This document shows, in pieces, positions 19,701 through 30,721 of a DNA stretch of 64,000 nt. Below the pieces are notes generated by a model that searched no databases, was not told where the DNA came from, and worked only from the letters and a program-made list of their open reading frames with translations. The translations under genes and the position numbers were made by a program. Position 1 is the stretch's first letter. Every line of letters starts with the position of its first letter. The stretch is from Scilla litardierei (lineage: Eukaryota > Streptophyta > Magnoliopsida > Asparagales > Asparagaceae), in NCBI GenBank assembly GCA_030789695.1, contig JAULAV010008747.1, positions 97,424 through 161,423 on the forward strand, given 5' to 3'.

Positions 19701-22441
19701 TAGCCAACTCAACCGAAAGCTTTTGTTCTTTCTCCTGAAGCATAACATTTGAGTGTAGGCTAGCCTCCTTCCTGATAGCCTCAAGCTTAGCCTGGCACAA
19801 ACGGATAGGATTGCTATCATGTTGCTGCCGTGCCCAATTTTTGAGGTCGGACTTCAAACCCCGCAGTTTGCTGACCAGCCGATACATAGGGGTGCCTCTA
19901 GCTTCGTATGCCCAGCTTGATTCCATAGTGTCATAGTAACCTGGCAAGTTTATCCAGTGATTATAAAATTTGAATGGCTTTGGGGCAGCAAATACCTGTA
20001 GGTGGAGGTTGACGACCATGGGAGAATGGTCGCTGGTTAGCGGATCCAGATATTCATAGTAGGAATCAGGGAGCATGCTGATCCACTTCTCATTGCAAAG
20101 CACCCTATCAAGTTGGGCTGCTATTCGACGAGAACCCATGCGTCTATTACACCAACTCAGCCTTTGGCCAGTACTCTTCAGATTCTGCAACTTAGATTCA
20201 ATTAGGCAATTATTGAATTCATGAAGCTTGCAGGACTCCACCCTGCGGCCTCCCACTTTATCTCCGGCATATAAGATGGAATTAAAATCTCCTCCAACAA
20301 GCCAAGCCTCATTGGCTAGAATTACCGCATCTCTTTTCAGAACTTCCCATAATAACTTGCGTTCAGAATTTTGATTGCTTCCATAAACAGCGGACAGAGC
20401 AAACCCAAATCCACCAACATTAACACAACGAACAGTAATATGTTGTGCGGAAATAGAGATGATATTCATTTGCCACACCACAGCATCAAATCCAATGAGT
20501 ATACGCCCCCCTCCATGTAGATGGAAGTTATCCAATTTATTCCATTGTTTTGGAATGCAAGACTTGGAAGCAATAGTCTCTGCATTGAGTTTAGTTTCAA
20601 GAAGAACAATAACTGATGGTTTAAGCTTTTTAATACGCTCTCTGAGGTCCCTGCGCCTTACACAATTATTTAATCCTCTAGTATTCCAAATCAACATAGA
20701 CATATTAATTTAACGAATACTGCTGAAGTAATCTACTTACTTCAATCTGCTACTCCGCCTGATAGCAGTGTTGGAGGTGGGCATTTCGGTCTTCCTGCAC
20801 TTCTTAGATTCAATTTCCCTTAGGATAGCGTTCCTCTCTTCATCCCAATCTGGATTGTCATAAAGAGGATCATCAGGAAGGATTGATGCCGTAGAAGAAC
20901 TCAAGATAGTCTTCACGGCAACAGGAGTGCCAGCCGTGATATATGAAGGCTTGGATTTGAGTTTTAAAGTTCGGATAAAGTTCAGCAGATGGGGGATTGT
21001 ATGAAGAACCCCCCAAGATTGGTTTAGAACAACAGCCGCTGCTACTTGGAGATTCTGGCCATCCAGCCCAGCTACTTGGAACCCCCCAGATTCAGACCTG
21101 TGAAATGCCTGACTCCGCGATCCTTGATTGGCGATCCTTGGAGATTCAGCCGCAGCTACTAGGAGATCCTTGGATGCCGTTGGAATGCCTGACTCCGTGT
21201 TGGGTGCTGCATCAGGAACGGGAGCTGCATCAGGTTTGTTGGCGGTGCCCGAAGACTCCCCTAAGTTGGTCAGCGGATCCACAGTAGCTTGACCCGAAGC
21301 ACAGGAGAGGACTTCAACCCCTTTTCCTTTATCACGGAAAGTGGTTTTCTTAGCAGTAGTTGGGCATTGCTGATCGGTGTGTCCAAAGCACACACAATGA
21401 CTGCAACGGGGTGGCTCCACCTCATACCTAGTATCAAAAGATAGAGTATTCCCATCATCAAGTTCCACCTCCACCTTAGAAGGTAAGGCCTGCAAGGCGT
21501 CGACCTCAACCAAACATCTGGAGTAGGTGATGCGCTCAAGTTTTGCAGTAGCTCTGTCCAGGCACAAAGGTTTGCCTACAACAGACGCAAGGATATTGAG
21601 GACTTCCAAATTCCACATATTGACTGGTACACCATGAATCTGCATCCAGATAGGGACTGAAGTTAGAATGTCTCGATCATGGCGTAAGGCAGCGCTCCAT
21701 AGCTTCAGTATAACCAAACGCCCATCCAAGAGCCATGGACCCCCATGTAATATCCTCTCACATTCCTCTTTGGACTCAAATCTGAAATAGAAGAAGCCGT
21801 TTTCTTTGCTAAATAGTTGGATTCTCTGCCTCGGCTTCCAGAGTCGTTCCATCCACGCCTGTACCTGCCCAAACGGTGGCGTGGCACCAAGGACATACCC
21901 AACCAAAGTAAATTTCCAAAGTTCAGCCCCCTTCTCCAAGAGAGAGCCTGGCACACGGGCAACCCGACTACCATCCATCCTAACTTTAGGAGGCACAAAA
22001 TTCATGCCTACGCCATCCCCTTAGGAACGCTTGTTTGAACAGACCTCCGACCAACTGAGTTAGGAGGCAGAAGGATTGAAGGACAGCTGTTGATGAATTC
22101 CTTTAGGCAATTCATCGAACACCACGCCAGCGTTCGTCCGCCCAGTCTTGGACGTCACGGTACGAGTGCGGAAATCTCCCCCTCTACGAAAGGTCGAACC
22201 TTTGGCGGGTCCCCTGATAGGACGCCGGAAGTCTTGAACGCTAGGCCCCTTGAATCCTTGTGATCTTGCCGAAGTGTTCCTGTCTGTCTTCCGCCGCACG
22301 AGTTGCCAAGGGTGTCCCTCTCGATCATGGTTGTTCGCCGGTGCTTGTCCGCCGGTGACCGGATCTTTGGCCGCCGCCGTCGAAGAAAAAGCAGTAACCC
22401 TAGGCACGCCAGAGTCGCCTCCCTCCTCTCTCCTAAAATCA

Positions 22442-22444
<3 letters not shown>
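16723..22444 (-). mobile_element. Plant L1-type LINE inserted in a (TA)n run
   Basis: 5.7 kb on the minus strand. The 3' end is an A-run (complement of TTTTTT at 16723-16728) joined to TA repeats. Upstream of it are about 430 bp of 3' UTR, ORF2 (20703-17155) and ORF1 (22446-20737). The 5' end abuts a long (AT)n run at 22445, and the ORF1 ATG straddles the junction, so the copy is probably slightly 5'-truncated. Both flanks are TA repeats, so the target duplication cannot be delimited. Confidence 0.92.
17155..20703 (-). pseudogene. LINE ORF2: endonuclease and reverse transcriptase, one in-frame stop
   Basis: About 1180 codons in one frame from MSMLIWNTRGLN. The N-terminal AP-endonuclease shows LETKLN, GGDFNSIL and LTSDHSPM. 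The RT shows GPDGFNGFFFQ, DYRPIACCNVIYKIISKIL, KLDLKKAFDRV, LRQGDPLSPYLF and the catalytic FADDLLVF. The C-terminus has a zf-RVT domain (FIPKYSITLLRAMRN and CVLCADDCPETNEHLFFICP). A single TAA at 18478-18480 interrupts it between RT and zf-RVT. The protein would nick the target and prime reverse transcription there. With one stop this is a fairly young copy. Confidence 0.93.

Positions 22445-22446
<2 letters not shown>
20737..22446 (-). pseudogene. LINE ORF1: RNA-binding protein with DUF4283-type domain and zinc knuckle
   Basis: One frame from MSDFRREEGG (22446) to KSSRLK-like end at 20737, with stops at 22060-22062 and about 22020. The N-terminal 130 residues are basic and low-complexity. 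Then come a DUF4283-like domain (FVPPKVRMDG, LVGYVLGATPPFGQV, GPWLLDGRLVILKLW) and a CSHCVCFGHTDQQC knuckle (CX2CX4HX4C). The C-terminal 150 residues are low-complexity. ORF1 proteins of plant L1s coat the LINE RNA. The gap between ORF1 and ORF2 is about 33 bp. Confidence 0.88.

Positions 22447-22529
<83 letters not shown>
22445..22529. repeat. (TA)n microsatellite at the LINE 5' end
   Basis: About 42 uninterrupted AT dinucleotides. Only about seven TA units remain on the other side of the LINE (16709-16722). Confidence 0.95.
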
Positions 22530-22532
<3 letters not shown>

Positions 22533-23194
22533 TTGCACCCTCTTTTGTGTCACACTTTGCTATATTGTTTATCGTATCTGTGTGATGTATGTAATGTTGT
22601 CTCCATGTATGCTTCACTCTTCTTGATATGCTTTTGAGACAATATATAGATTTGATAATGATTAATTCATGCTCTTTCATTGATGTGATGAATTTGTGAA
22701 AATTATTTTCATTTCGTATATCTAAAATGTTGATATTGGATTTCAATTCCATTACTCACATGTGTATATGATGAGATATTATGAGTTTTTGATTCGATAT
22801 ATCTTTATACTCCTTGATTGTTGTTAGTTCGTATTTAGCACTATTATTGTTGTTGTTATTTGCTCCCACCTTTTTGGATAATGACATAGGGGAAGAGAAA
22901 TAAACATACAAGATTCATGATGGATGTGCTAAGTATGTTCTAACGCTTGAATCTAAGATTTTCGTTGCCTTAGATTCAGGGGGAGTAAGATTACAATGAA
23001 TAGGGATTTTATTTCCAAGATTTCTTGAATTGAATTCATTCATATCTCACTCATTTGCTTCAATTGCTATGTAGATGCTCTAATATTTGTTGACTAACTT
23101 GATTGGCATCTATGTAGGGGGAGTAAGTTTTCATTGCGCACAATTATTTATCTTTTTGTTTATGTTTGTTTGTCATCATCAAAAAGGGAGAGAA
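22530..23194 (+). other. 3' noncoding region and polypurine tract of the SIRE-like element
   Basis: No coding sequence. G-rich purine tracts of the SIRE type occur at about 22978 (GGGGGAGTAAG), 23115 (GGGGGAGTAAG) and 23181-23194 (AAAAAGGGAGAGAA). The last directly precedes the LTR and is the likely primer for plus-strand synthesis. Confidence 0.65.
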
Positions 23195-25011
23195 TGTTGA
23201 GTATTGGACTTCTCCCTACTTGGTGTTAATGATGAGCAAACATAAATACTTGTGACTAATCCCCTATTTTGCAGTTAATCCATTTCCTAAGCTTATTATG
23301 AAGATCAACTAGCAATGGATGACTCACAAACGTCATTGAAGGCAAATGATATGAATGGGATGATCGTAGATTGATGATTGAAGCTCTGTAAAGACTTCAA
23401 GCTCATACGATGGAAAGAAGAGATTATTCGTCAATATAAATTTTCTTTTATCTCTTCTAGTATGTAGCTTAGAAGTAGAACCTTGATGGAGCACTCACAC
23501 ACATCTACATTCTGTCATAGGACATCTTTAGACTTTTGTCCTTTGATCCCAATTCAATCCTCTTGTGTTTGTGCTAGGATTGTTTATAACAGCCGACTGC
23601 TTAACAATTTACAGTCGCATGTCTCAACAACAGTCGACTGTGTTTTGTTCTACAGTCGCCTGTTATGCACAGACTATTACAACGTAGTTTTTGGGCCTTC
23701 TCTGATTATCTCGCACAGGCTACTGTTGAACGTTTAACAGGCGTCTGTCCTAGTGACAGTCGACTGTGAATTGTTCACCAGTCGCATGTCTCTCCTTGCC
23801 CAAACTCTGTTTGATCTGAGTTCTACGGCCAGTCGACTTATGCTGTATATACAGTTGACTGTCTATTAGATCAGTCGACTGTCTATGCTGCAACAGTCGC
23901 CTGTCTGTAAATCTATTCTTTGACTCAGCTCTCTGGAAATTTCTCCTGACATTGACAGTCGTCTGTTTAAGGATATACAGTCGCCTGTTCTGATTAACAG
24001 TCGACTGTGTTCCTTGCATCATTCGTCTGTCATGTATCTTGTGAGATTTCCAGTATCTTATCGAACTTACTCTTCTCTCAGCCAGTCACCTGTCGAAGAA
24101 TGTACAGTCGCCTGTTGGTTTAACAGATGACTGTCTTGGCTTTATCAGTCGACTGTCCATGTGGTAAGTTACCGTTATGAATTCTCACCTACCCTTACTG
24201 ACTGTGCAACAGTCGACTATGGATTGTTCAACAGTCGAATGTCGCGAGTTCAGATTATATCCGTTGAGATTTTTCTCACGGATTTCGATTGGGTTTTTGC
24301 CTAAACTATTTTATGGATTTGAGAAAGCTATAAATAGAGCTTCTACTGTCCCATTGGAAGGTAACTCATTCATTTGCAAAATCCTTCAAGCTTTCATTTC
24401 CAAAGATCAAAGCTCTCAAATCCAAAGCCCTAAGTATTTCCAAATCTTGTTCTCTTGCTCTCCAACCTAGAACCAAAGATTGATCTTCTAGGCATTTGGT
24501 GCAGTCAAGAGAAAGGGCTTTCTCCTCTCTTCCAAGAGAGTTCTTCAACACACATCACACTTCTCCTTCAAGTTCTACTTCAAGGCATATGTGATTGTAT
24601 GTGTTGCTTTCATATTTTATAACTTTCGTTATTTGATTTGTGCTCTCGGTTGTGAGAGTGGTTTTGCTTGCTCCCAAGTTGTGGGAGTCAAGGACATCGA
24701 TTGTATTCGATTGCACTTGTAGGGTTGCTACAAGTGGGCTATAAGGAAACCTCAAGTTAGGGTTCTAACTTGAGTATCCGGTGGTATCCGGGTGGTAGGG
24801 ACGTAGGATTACCGGGAACAAGTCGGGAGTTGACTTGGGTAATCCGAACCCTTGAAACATATCTGTGTTTGTGTGTGTTTCTCTTTGGGTCGTTTTTCTA
24901 TTCCGCACTATTTGTTGGATTGCATTTTATTTGGCGTAAATTCCTTTTAAATTTGCATCAACACTATTCAACCCCCCTTCTAGTGTTTTCCCCATAGACA
25001 GTGTCCTTACA
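23195..25011 (+). repeat. 3' LTR of the SIRE-like element
   Basis: It starts TGTTGAGTATTGG right after the polypurine tract. The end is uncertain: candidates are TCAACA at 24963, GACA at 25000 and TTACA at 25011. I prefer 25000-25011 because copia LTRs of this type often carry a pyrimidine-rich ATTCAACCCCCCTTCTAG shortly before their end (seen at 24967). U3 holds the ACAGTCGACTGT cluster, and TATAAATA is at 24329-24336. Confidence 0.75.
23590..24336 (+). promoter_or_regulatory. SIRE LTR promoter: about 20 ACAGTCGACTGT-type sites plus TATA
   Basis: Between 23590 and 24245 there are about twenty copies of ACAGTCGNCTGT, including perfect ACAGTCGACTGT near 23630, 23756 and 23998. Other copies have TCGC or TCGT centres. 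Spacing is irregular, mostly 15-45 bp. TATAAATA follows at 24329-24336 in GCTATAAATAGAGC context, a good plant TATA box. Confidence 0.75.
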
Positions 25012-25017
25012 TGAACT

Positions 25018-25121
25018 ACCCTCATCGGCCGTAGGTCGAAGGGGCCATGTCCCTCGCCACCGAACGATCCTCGTCAACCGTAAGTCGAAGGGGCCATGCC
25101 CCTCTCCCCCGAACGACCTTC
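25018..25121. repeat. 49-bp tandem repeat, left fragment split by element 2
   Basis: Two units of a 49-bp repeat (core GTAAGTCGAAGGGGCCA, then CCCCTCGCCACCGAACGA). The array continues at 55661 on the other side of element 2. The insertion occurred inside CGACCTTCGTCGG. Confidence 0.85.
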
Positions 25122-26863
25122 TAATCGCGCCCGGATATACACCCGGAAAACGACTGTAGTCTTACCGCTAGCGCACGGTGTAGTGGTGAGCGGGTATCGA
25201 ACATAAGGAGGACAAATGACAGTACTCTATCTTAATCACCTAGCTATGGGTGGTAGAATGGAATGGTTTCGAGAATGTTGTCACGGTCGTTCAATTAACA
25301 TGTGGAATTCTATATATTAAAAGCGTTTAGGGCCAGAGAATCCCCACTACAGATCTTTATTTATCTTTTTGAATCGTGAATCTCAATGTTGCAATGCTTG
25401 AATTGAGGTGAACCAGTCGTAACTGAATATAGAACCAAGCTCACGCTCTCACGCTATTGCCGGTCTATCGCAACCTAGATTAGGGCCCACTCTCGTGCAA
25501 ACCCTAACCTAAGTTGCTAGCATGAAGATTGACATCATCGTCCAATCGCACCTCGAGCCCGCTCTCGTGCAAACTCGAGTTCTGATCTAGGTTATGATGG
25601 TTCGTATTCGTCCAATCTCTTGCAAATGAATATGAGTATAGATTTATAATAAAAATCCTAGATTTGGTCCAATCTCTTGCAAACCAAGTCTAGAGAATCT
25701 CGATTATAAACCTAAATCGAATATCCAGGCCTTCCCATCGATTGAAATCCAATCTCTTGCAAACCCTAATCGATGGAAATTCCTAGCTACCCGTAGTAAA
25801 TCAATCATAACCCAACCGTCTATCAATCATAGCAACAATTTAATTCATTCATCACAATTCTAAAGTCGGATCCATAGGGTTCATCCCCATGCCCTAGAAC
25901 GACGGAACTACTCGTAATTAATCATAGCAATCACAGAAATAACGAATAAAAACATATAGCAATTCATGGTTGAGAGAGTGCAATTCACAAAAACTAGAAA
26001 TTTTGATAGAAAGAACAAACCAAATCTCCAATCTTCAACCTCCAGCTGAGAATTTCAATTAGAATAATGCTAAAAAACTAATTTCAGGTCTCTCCTAAAA
26101 CTACGAAGAAAACTAGCTTAAATACAAGCCAAATTCGGCCAGAAAATCCTGACAAATTTGCCCCTGGCGCAGCCCAGAGCCCTAATTCGCGATACAAGCA
26201 GACTGCGCCACTCGGCCGAGTGGAACATGTCACTCGGCCGAGTGACGGACCCAAAGAATAACAGAGATATTGGGGTTTTAGGGTCTGTCGCTCTGTTCTA
26301 CTCGGCCGAGTGGAGTTCTTTACTCGGTCGAGTGGGCTTTCTCACTCGACCAAGTGTGTCTTCTTCAAACTTCAGTAATTCGGCTAAGATCTCAGGAGAG
26401 AAACCCTGTCGTACTCGGGCGAGTGGACTTATTCACTCGGCTGAGTGAGATATTTCACTCACCCGAGTGGACTTTGACTTCATCTGCTCATGTATCCTTT
26501 CTACTCAGTCGAGTATGTTTATTCACTCGGCCGAGTGAGCTGTCTGCTCGGTAGAGTGGGCTGTTTCTGGAGCTCTATCTTCTCCTCCTCGCATCCTTGT
26601 CGATTCTATTGACCTTCTTCTGCTTCTGCTCATCATCTATCACTGCTAGCTCCTCAATAAGGCCATGAGCGATGCTCCGGCGTGCGTGAAAGTCCCTTGA
26701 TCTCATTTATGCTCCAGATCGCTCCATATTTCCCGAAATCCGACAAAAACAAGAAATGGTGAAAAGCAACGTGATATCATCGAATAATCGTGAAAAATGC
26801 AATATGGACGATCAAAATGACATGCAAACATGCAGAAAAAAGGTGTAAAATAAGGAGCGATCA
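25122..26863 (-). repeat. 3' LTR of element 2
   Basis: 1742 bp from TAATCGCGCC (one change from TGATCG) to GGAGCGATCA. The TATTTAA box is the complement of 26118-26124. Eleven CACTCGGCCGAGTG-type sites occupy 26208-26555. On the internal side the minus strand reads GCTTGGGAGATTT just before the LTR, the likely polypurine tract. Confidence 0.92.
25471..25775 (-). other. Stem-loop series in the 3' LTR of element 2
   Basis: Same array as in element 1: arms at 25471-25486/25501-25516, 25601-25611/25626-25636, 25658-25668/25683-25693 (CTAGATTTGGT with ACCAAGTCTAG) and 25736-25748/25763-25775. The loop is CCAATCTCTTGCAA or CCCACTCTCGTGCAA. Stem sequences differ from element 1 yet keep pairing; for example TACCCGT/ACGGGTA there is TATTCGT/ATGAATA here. 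Confidence 0.78.
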
Positions 26864-28375
26864 AAATCTCCCAAGCTTACCTCTTACTCGTCCTCGAAGA
26901 AGATGAGTAAAAAGGCGAACCCGGCGGGTAAAAATAAGGAAAAAGAAAAGAGAAGATTGAATAGAAAATGAAGAGGGATGTGCTAGATCACTTTCTCAGG
27001 ACGTGGAGCTGCTTACTCAAATAGCACACGACGAATAAAAACATGCCAAAGATTTTTATCTCGATATTATGATCATATATAAATGCATTCGATATAGAAC
27101 CCTAAGAATATCAAAACGATATGAAACATGAAATCATTCTAGAATTAGTGTCGTCTGAGTCATCCAAAGTAATATACATAATCATAGATTGCACACTTTT
27201 CAATTGATCGCTTTTTATTTGGAGTATAAGAGGCATCACACATTATGGAGAAATAAGAATAGAAAGAAACGGTTTTCATGAAATGCATGCCAAATTTCAA
27301 TTCGTGGACTTCGTAATACTCCTAATAATCTTCCTGAGTATAGAAAATTACATAGATTAGGTCGTCATGCACAGACAAGTGGTCACTCTCTCACACATCA
27401 TTGGATCCTCTCCCTCAAGCTTATCTATAAGCGTGGTGGCATTAAATAGAACAATACGACTTCTCCCTATTTTTTGAAGCTCCAAGAAAAATAAAAGAGG
27501 GAAGAAAGAACGAAAGAAAGAAATGGGATTGTGTATTCACAGATAAACTTCTTTTTTTCTTTTCTCTTTTTCTCTCTCTTTTTTTCTCTTTTTTATAGCA
27601 ATATACACAATAACAATCCCGAATCAAAGATAGAGAGATATGCATGTATTCTTTTTTTCTTTTGATTTTGGGGTATTGGAACTTGGACTTTATAGTAAGG
27701 GAAAGATGCCAATGTAAGATTCGCTAAAGGGAGATTCACCAATGATTTTAAATATAGAAATGATGTTCAAGAGATGTGAAGAAAGAAAAATATGCAATGC
27801 TCAGTTCACTCTTTTGAATGTGCATGACAACTTTCAGCAGGGTAATGTAACCTACTCAGTTTGAATCCATAAAGTAAACTAATCCAGTTATATCAAAAGA
27901 CATACATTCAGTCAACCGGGAAGGTGAGCATACAATTTCATGCAAACAGAAGTGATAGCAGACAACAAAGCAATACTCCAAATATAGGCAATCAATACGT
28001 GAAGCTTGGTGTGTTTTCTATGAAAAGTATACATTATAAATCTTCAGACTCAGCTAATGGTAGAACTTCATTCACATTCATATAATAAGGATGCAGGTTA
28101 CTATTCTCGAATGCATGGCAAAGTGTAGCATATGATATCTGAAATAAAAACGAAAGCACGACAAGAGAATATGCATATAAAGATAAGCTAACTCCATGTC
28201 ATCGTCATCACAGAAAATTTATCTCTAGCAAAAAAGGATAAAAGAAATAAGGATAAAGGAAAAATAAGAACTACTATACATATGCAGCACACAAAAATAA
28301 GAAAACGTGATGCATGAGGAAAAACATGAAAAAATATGTGAAAATAAGTGAAAAATAAAGAAAGGTAGAAGAAGT
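26864..28375 (-). other. 3' noncoding part of element 2, between ATHILA ORF remnant and 3' LTR
   Basis: AT-rich sequence without convincing ORFs. A long pyrimidine run lies at 27545-27595 (T and C only). It continues across the foldback at 37822. Confidence 0.6.
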
Positions 28376-28846
28376 TGTTGCGGGGTGGAACTCGCGTACA
28401 ATAAATTTGTATTAGGGGGAACCAAGGGCACGATGGTTATATTGATAAGAGGATTTAGGTAGACTTTTTGACAAGTGATTAGTGGGGTGAAGAGGCTAAA
28501 CTTGCCGCCGGAGCATGCCACGGAGTCGAATCCCGCCGGATGCGATGGAGGAGGATCGGATGGCGAGAGCCAAAGGCGAGTCTCGGCCAAGGGGCGAGCT
28601 ACCCTGCACAACGAGCAAATCGTCAGAAAGGCCGGGTTGGGGTCCAACCCTTAGCCTCTCCGATGCCTAAGTCAGTAACTGGACTTAAAGCGGGGGCTGG
28701 GCACGCAGGTCGGACTGAGGGTGTGTCGACCGTAGGTGACGAGCTATGAGTGGGAGAACAAAGATATGGACGACCTTTGCTCTCGTGTGTGAATAATGGG
28801 ATTGAGAGTGATTTTGCCAACCTACTCACCGTAAGAAGTGAGGGGG

Positions 28847-28854
28847 TATTTATA
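28847..28854 (-). promoter_or_regulatory. TATA-like box in left foldback arm, facing outward
   Basis: The minus strand reads TATAAATA. It mirrors 37338-37345 in the right arm. Transcription from it would run toward the left end of the foldback. Confidence 0.45.
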
Positions 28855-29639
28855 CCTGATGGGAGACGATTAGGTGGGGCTGACCTGGCATGCTGACTCG
28901 ACGTGCTGAGTTGGCCCAGCTGTCAGCGGAAGCTTCGGACGAGGATATCAGGAACAGGAGTGTCAGCCTCGCTTTTGTCAGATGGCACAACGGCCAGGGG
29001 CGCTTTTGTCAGGGTGTCAGGGCCGAAAGCATTAAGTGTCAGGGGGCGCAGTGGCCAGGGGTGCTTTGTCAGATGGTCGGGCGGCGCTAGTGTCAGTCGT
29101 GTCCTTATACTAGGTTGTTTGTTGTGTCCGATGAGCCAAGGGTCCGATGGAGCACTCCCCGGTGGCTGGGCCCCCTGATGATCCTCTGGGCCCGCCCGGG
29201 CAGCTGATGTGCGACCCGGCCGCGCCCTTTCTGGTAGGGATCCTGGATCGCCGGGGGGGAACTGGTACACCTCCGTGAACATCCGAGGTTGCGCTGTCCG
29301 GGCGTGCCTCGAGCGCACCGTTCCTGGCGGACCGAGCGAGAGCGGTTTAAGTGCCTCAGTCAAGGGGGCTAGGCGAGATGCGCCCATCCCCCTGTAGTCT
29401 GGGGAACTTCGAGCTGGCTCGAGCCTGCTGGCGCCCTACAGGCCCCTTAAATCTCGGGCGAGGGTCGCCCCGTCATTGGGCTGGTCATCCGTACGGGAGG
29501 GGCATGCCTATGGGGCATTTCGGTGGTTTGTGGCAGAAGGTCGGATTATCACGATCTTCAGGTCGTAACAATTGCCCCGGCATTCGAGCTCGAGGCGGGG
29601 GCCCGATTCTGCTCGGATGACGTAACGCTACTTCCCTCC

Positions 29640-30721
29640 GAACAGTAGCTCGGCTCGTTCCCTTTTTCTCTAGTTTGGGTGGCGAAGCATTTTAGGCTTG
29701 CCCAATAGTCTTTACTTGAGGGGGGAGCGAGCGTGTAGCTCGGCCCATGTCCTTCTCCGGTGTGGGTGGTGAGGACGGATCCTGCCCCGGAATCTTCGTA
29801 GGGGGGAGGGAGCCGTAGCTCGGCATGTGCCCCTTTTCTCCGGTGTGGGTAGCGAAGTGTTTTAGGCTTGTCCCAAAGTCTTTACTTGAGGGGGGAGCCA
29901 GCGCGTAGCTCGGTCCATGCCCTTCTCCGGTGTGGGTGGCGAGGACGGATCCTGCCCCGGAATCTTCGTAGGGGGGAGGGAGCCGTAGCTCGGCCCGTGC
30001 CCTTTTTCTCCGGTTTGGGTGGCGAAGCATTTTAGGCTTGCCCCAGAGTCTTTACTTGAGGGGGGGAGCGAGCGCGTAGCTCGGTCTGTGCCCTTCTCCG
30101 GTGTGGGTGGTGAGGACGGATCCTGCCCCGGAATCTTCATAGGGGGGAGGGAGCCGTAGCTCGGCCCATGCCCTTTTTCTCCGGTTTGGGTGGCGAAGCA
30201 TTTTAGGCTTGCCCCAGAGTCTTTACTTGAGGGGGGGAGCGAGCGCGTAGCTCGGTCCATGCCCTTCTCTGGTGTGGGTGGCGAGGACGGATCTTGCCTC
30301 GGAATCTTCGTTGGGGGGAGGGAGCCGTAGCTCGGCCCGTGCCCTTTTTCTCCGGTTTGGGTGACGAAGCGTTTTAGGCTTGCCCCAGAATCTTTACTTG
30401 AGGGGGGGAGCGAGCGCGTAGCTCGGTCCTTGCCCTTCTCCGGTGTGGGTGGCGAGGACGGATCATGCCCCGGAATCTTCGTAGGGGGGGAGGGAGCCGT
30501 AGCTCGGCCCGTGCCCTTTTTCTCCGGTTTGGGTGGAGAAGCGTTTTAGGCTTGCCCCAGAGTCTTTACTTGAGGGGGGAGCGAGCGCGTAGCTCGGTCC
30601 GTGCCCTTCTCCGATTTGGGTGGCGAGGACAGATCCTGCCCCGAAGTCTTCGTAGGGAGTGGGGAGCTGTAGCTCGGCACATGCCCTTTTTCTCCAGTTT
30701 GGATTGCGAAGCATTGTTAGG
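29640..30721. repeat. Tandem repeat of about 171 bp, left foldback arm
   Basis: Six or so units of 170-172 bp, judged from TTTTAGGCTTG near 29690, 29860, 30030, 30201 and so on. Each unit is itself two related half-units of about 85 bp (GTAGCTCGGCCCGTGCCC and GTAGCTCGGTCCATGCCC). The ORFs of 110-130 codons across it come from a unit length close to a multiple of three. Confidence 0.88.

Larger units (their letters stand above)
12891..25011 (+). mobile_element. SIRE-like Ty1/copia retrotransposon, 5' part cut off by element 1
   Basis: Plus strand: a decayed protease-integrase-RT (12903-14943), a short unclassified segment, a promoter-like region and accessory ORF (15400-16458), a long 3' noncoding region (16459-16722 and 22530-23194, split by a LINE), a polypurine tract, and a 3' LTR from 23195. 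The protease and integrase motifs and the long post-RT region fit the SIRE/Maximus type. Its 5' LTR and gag must lie left of the window, beyond element 1. Confidence 0.82.

Noticed and set aside
22445..22752. IY/YI-repeat ORFs over (TA)n
   Set aside because: These are translations of the microsatellite.
28903..29397. ORFs in the outer arms of the foldback
   Set aside because: They appear in several frames with no recognisable domain, and corresponding right-arm frames are no better preserved than the rest.
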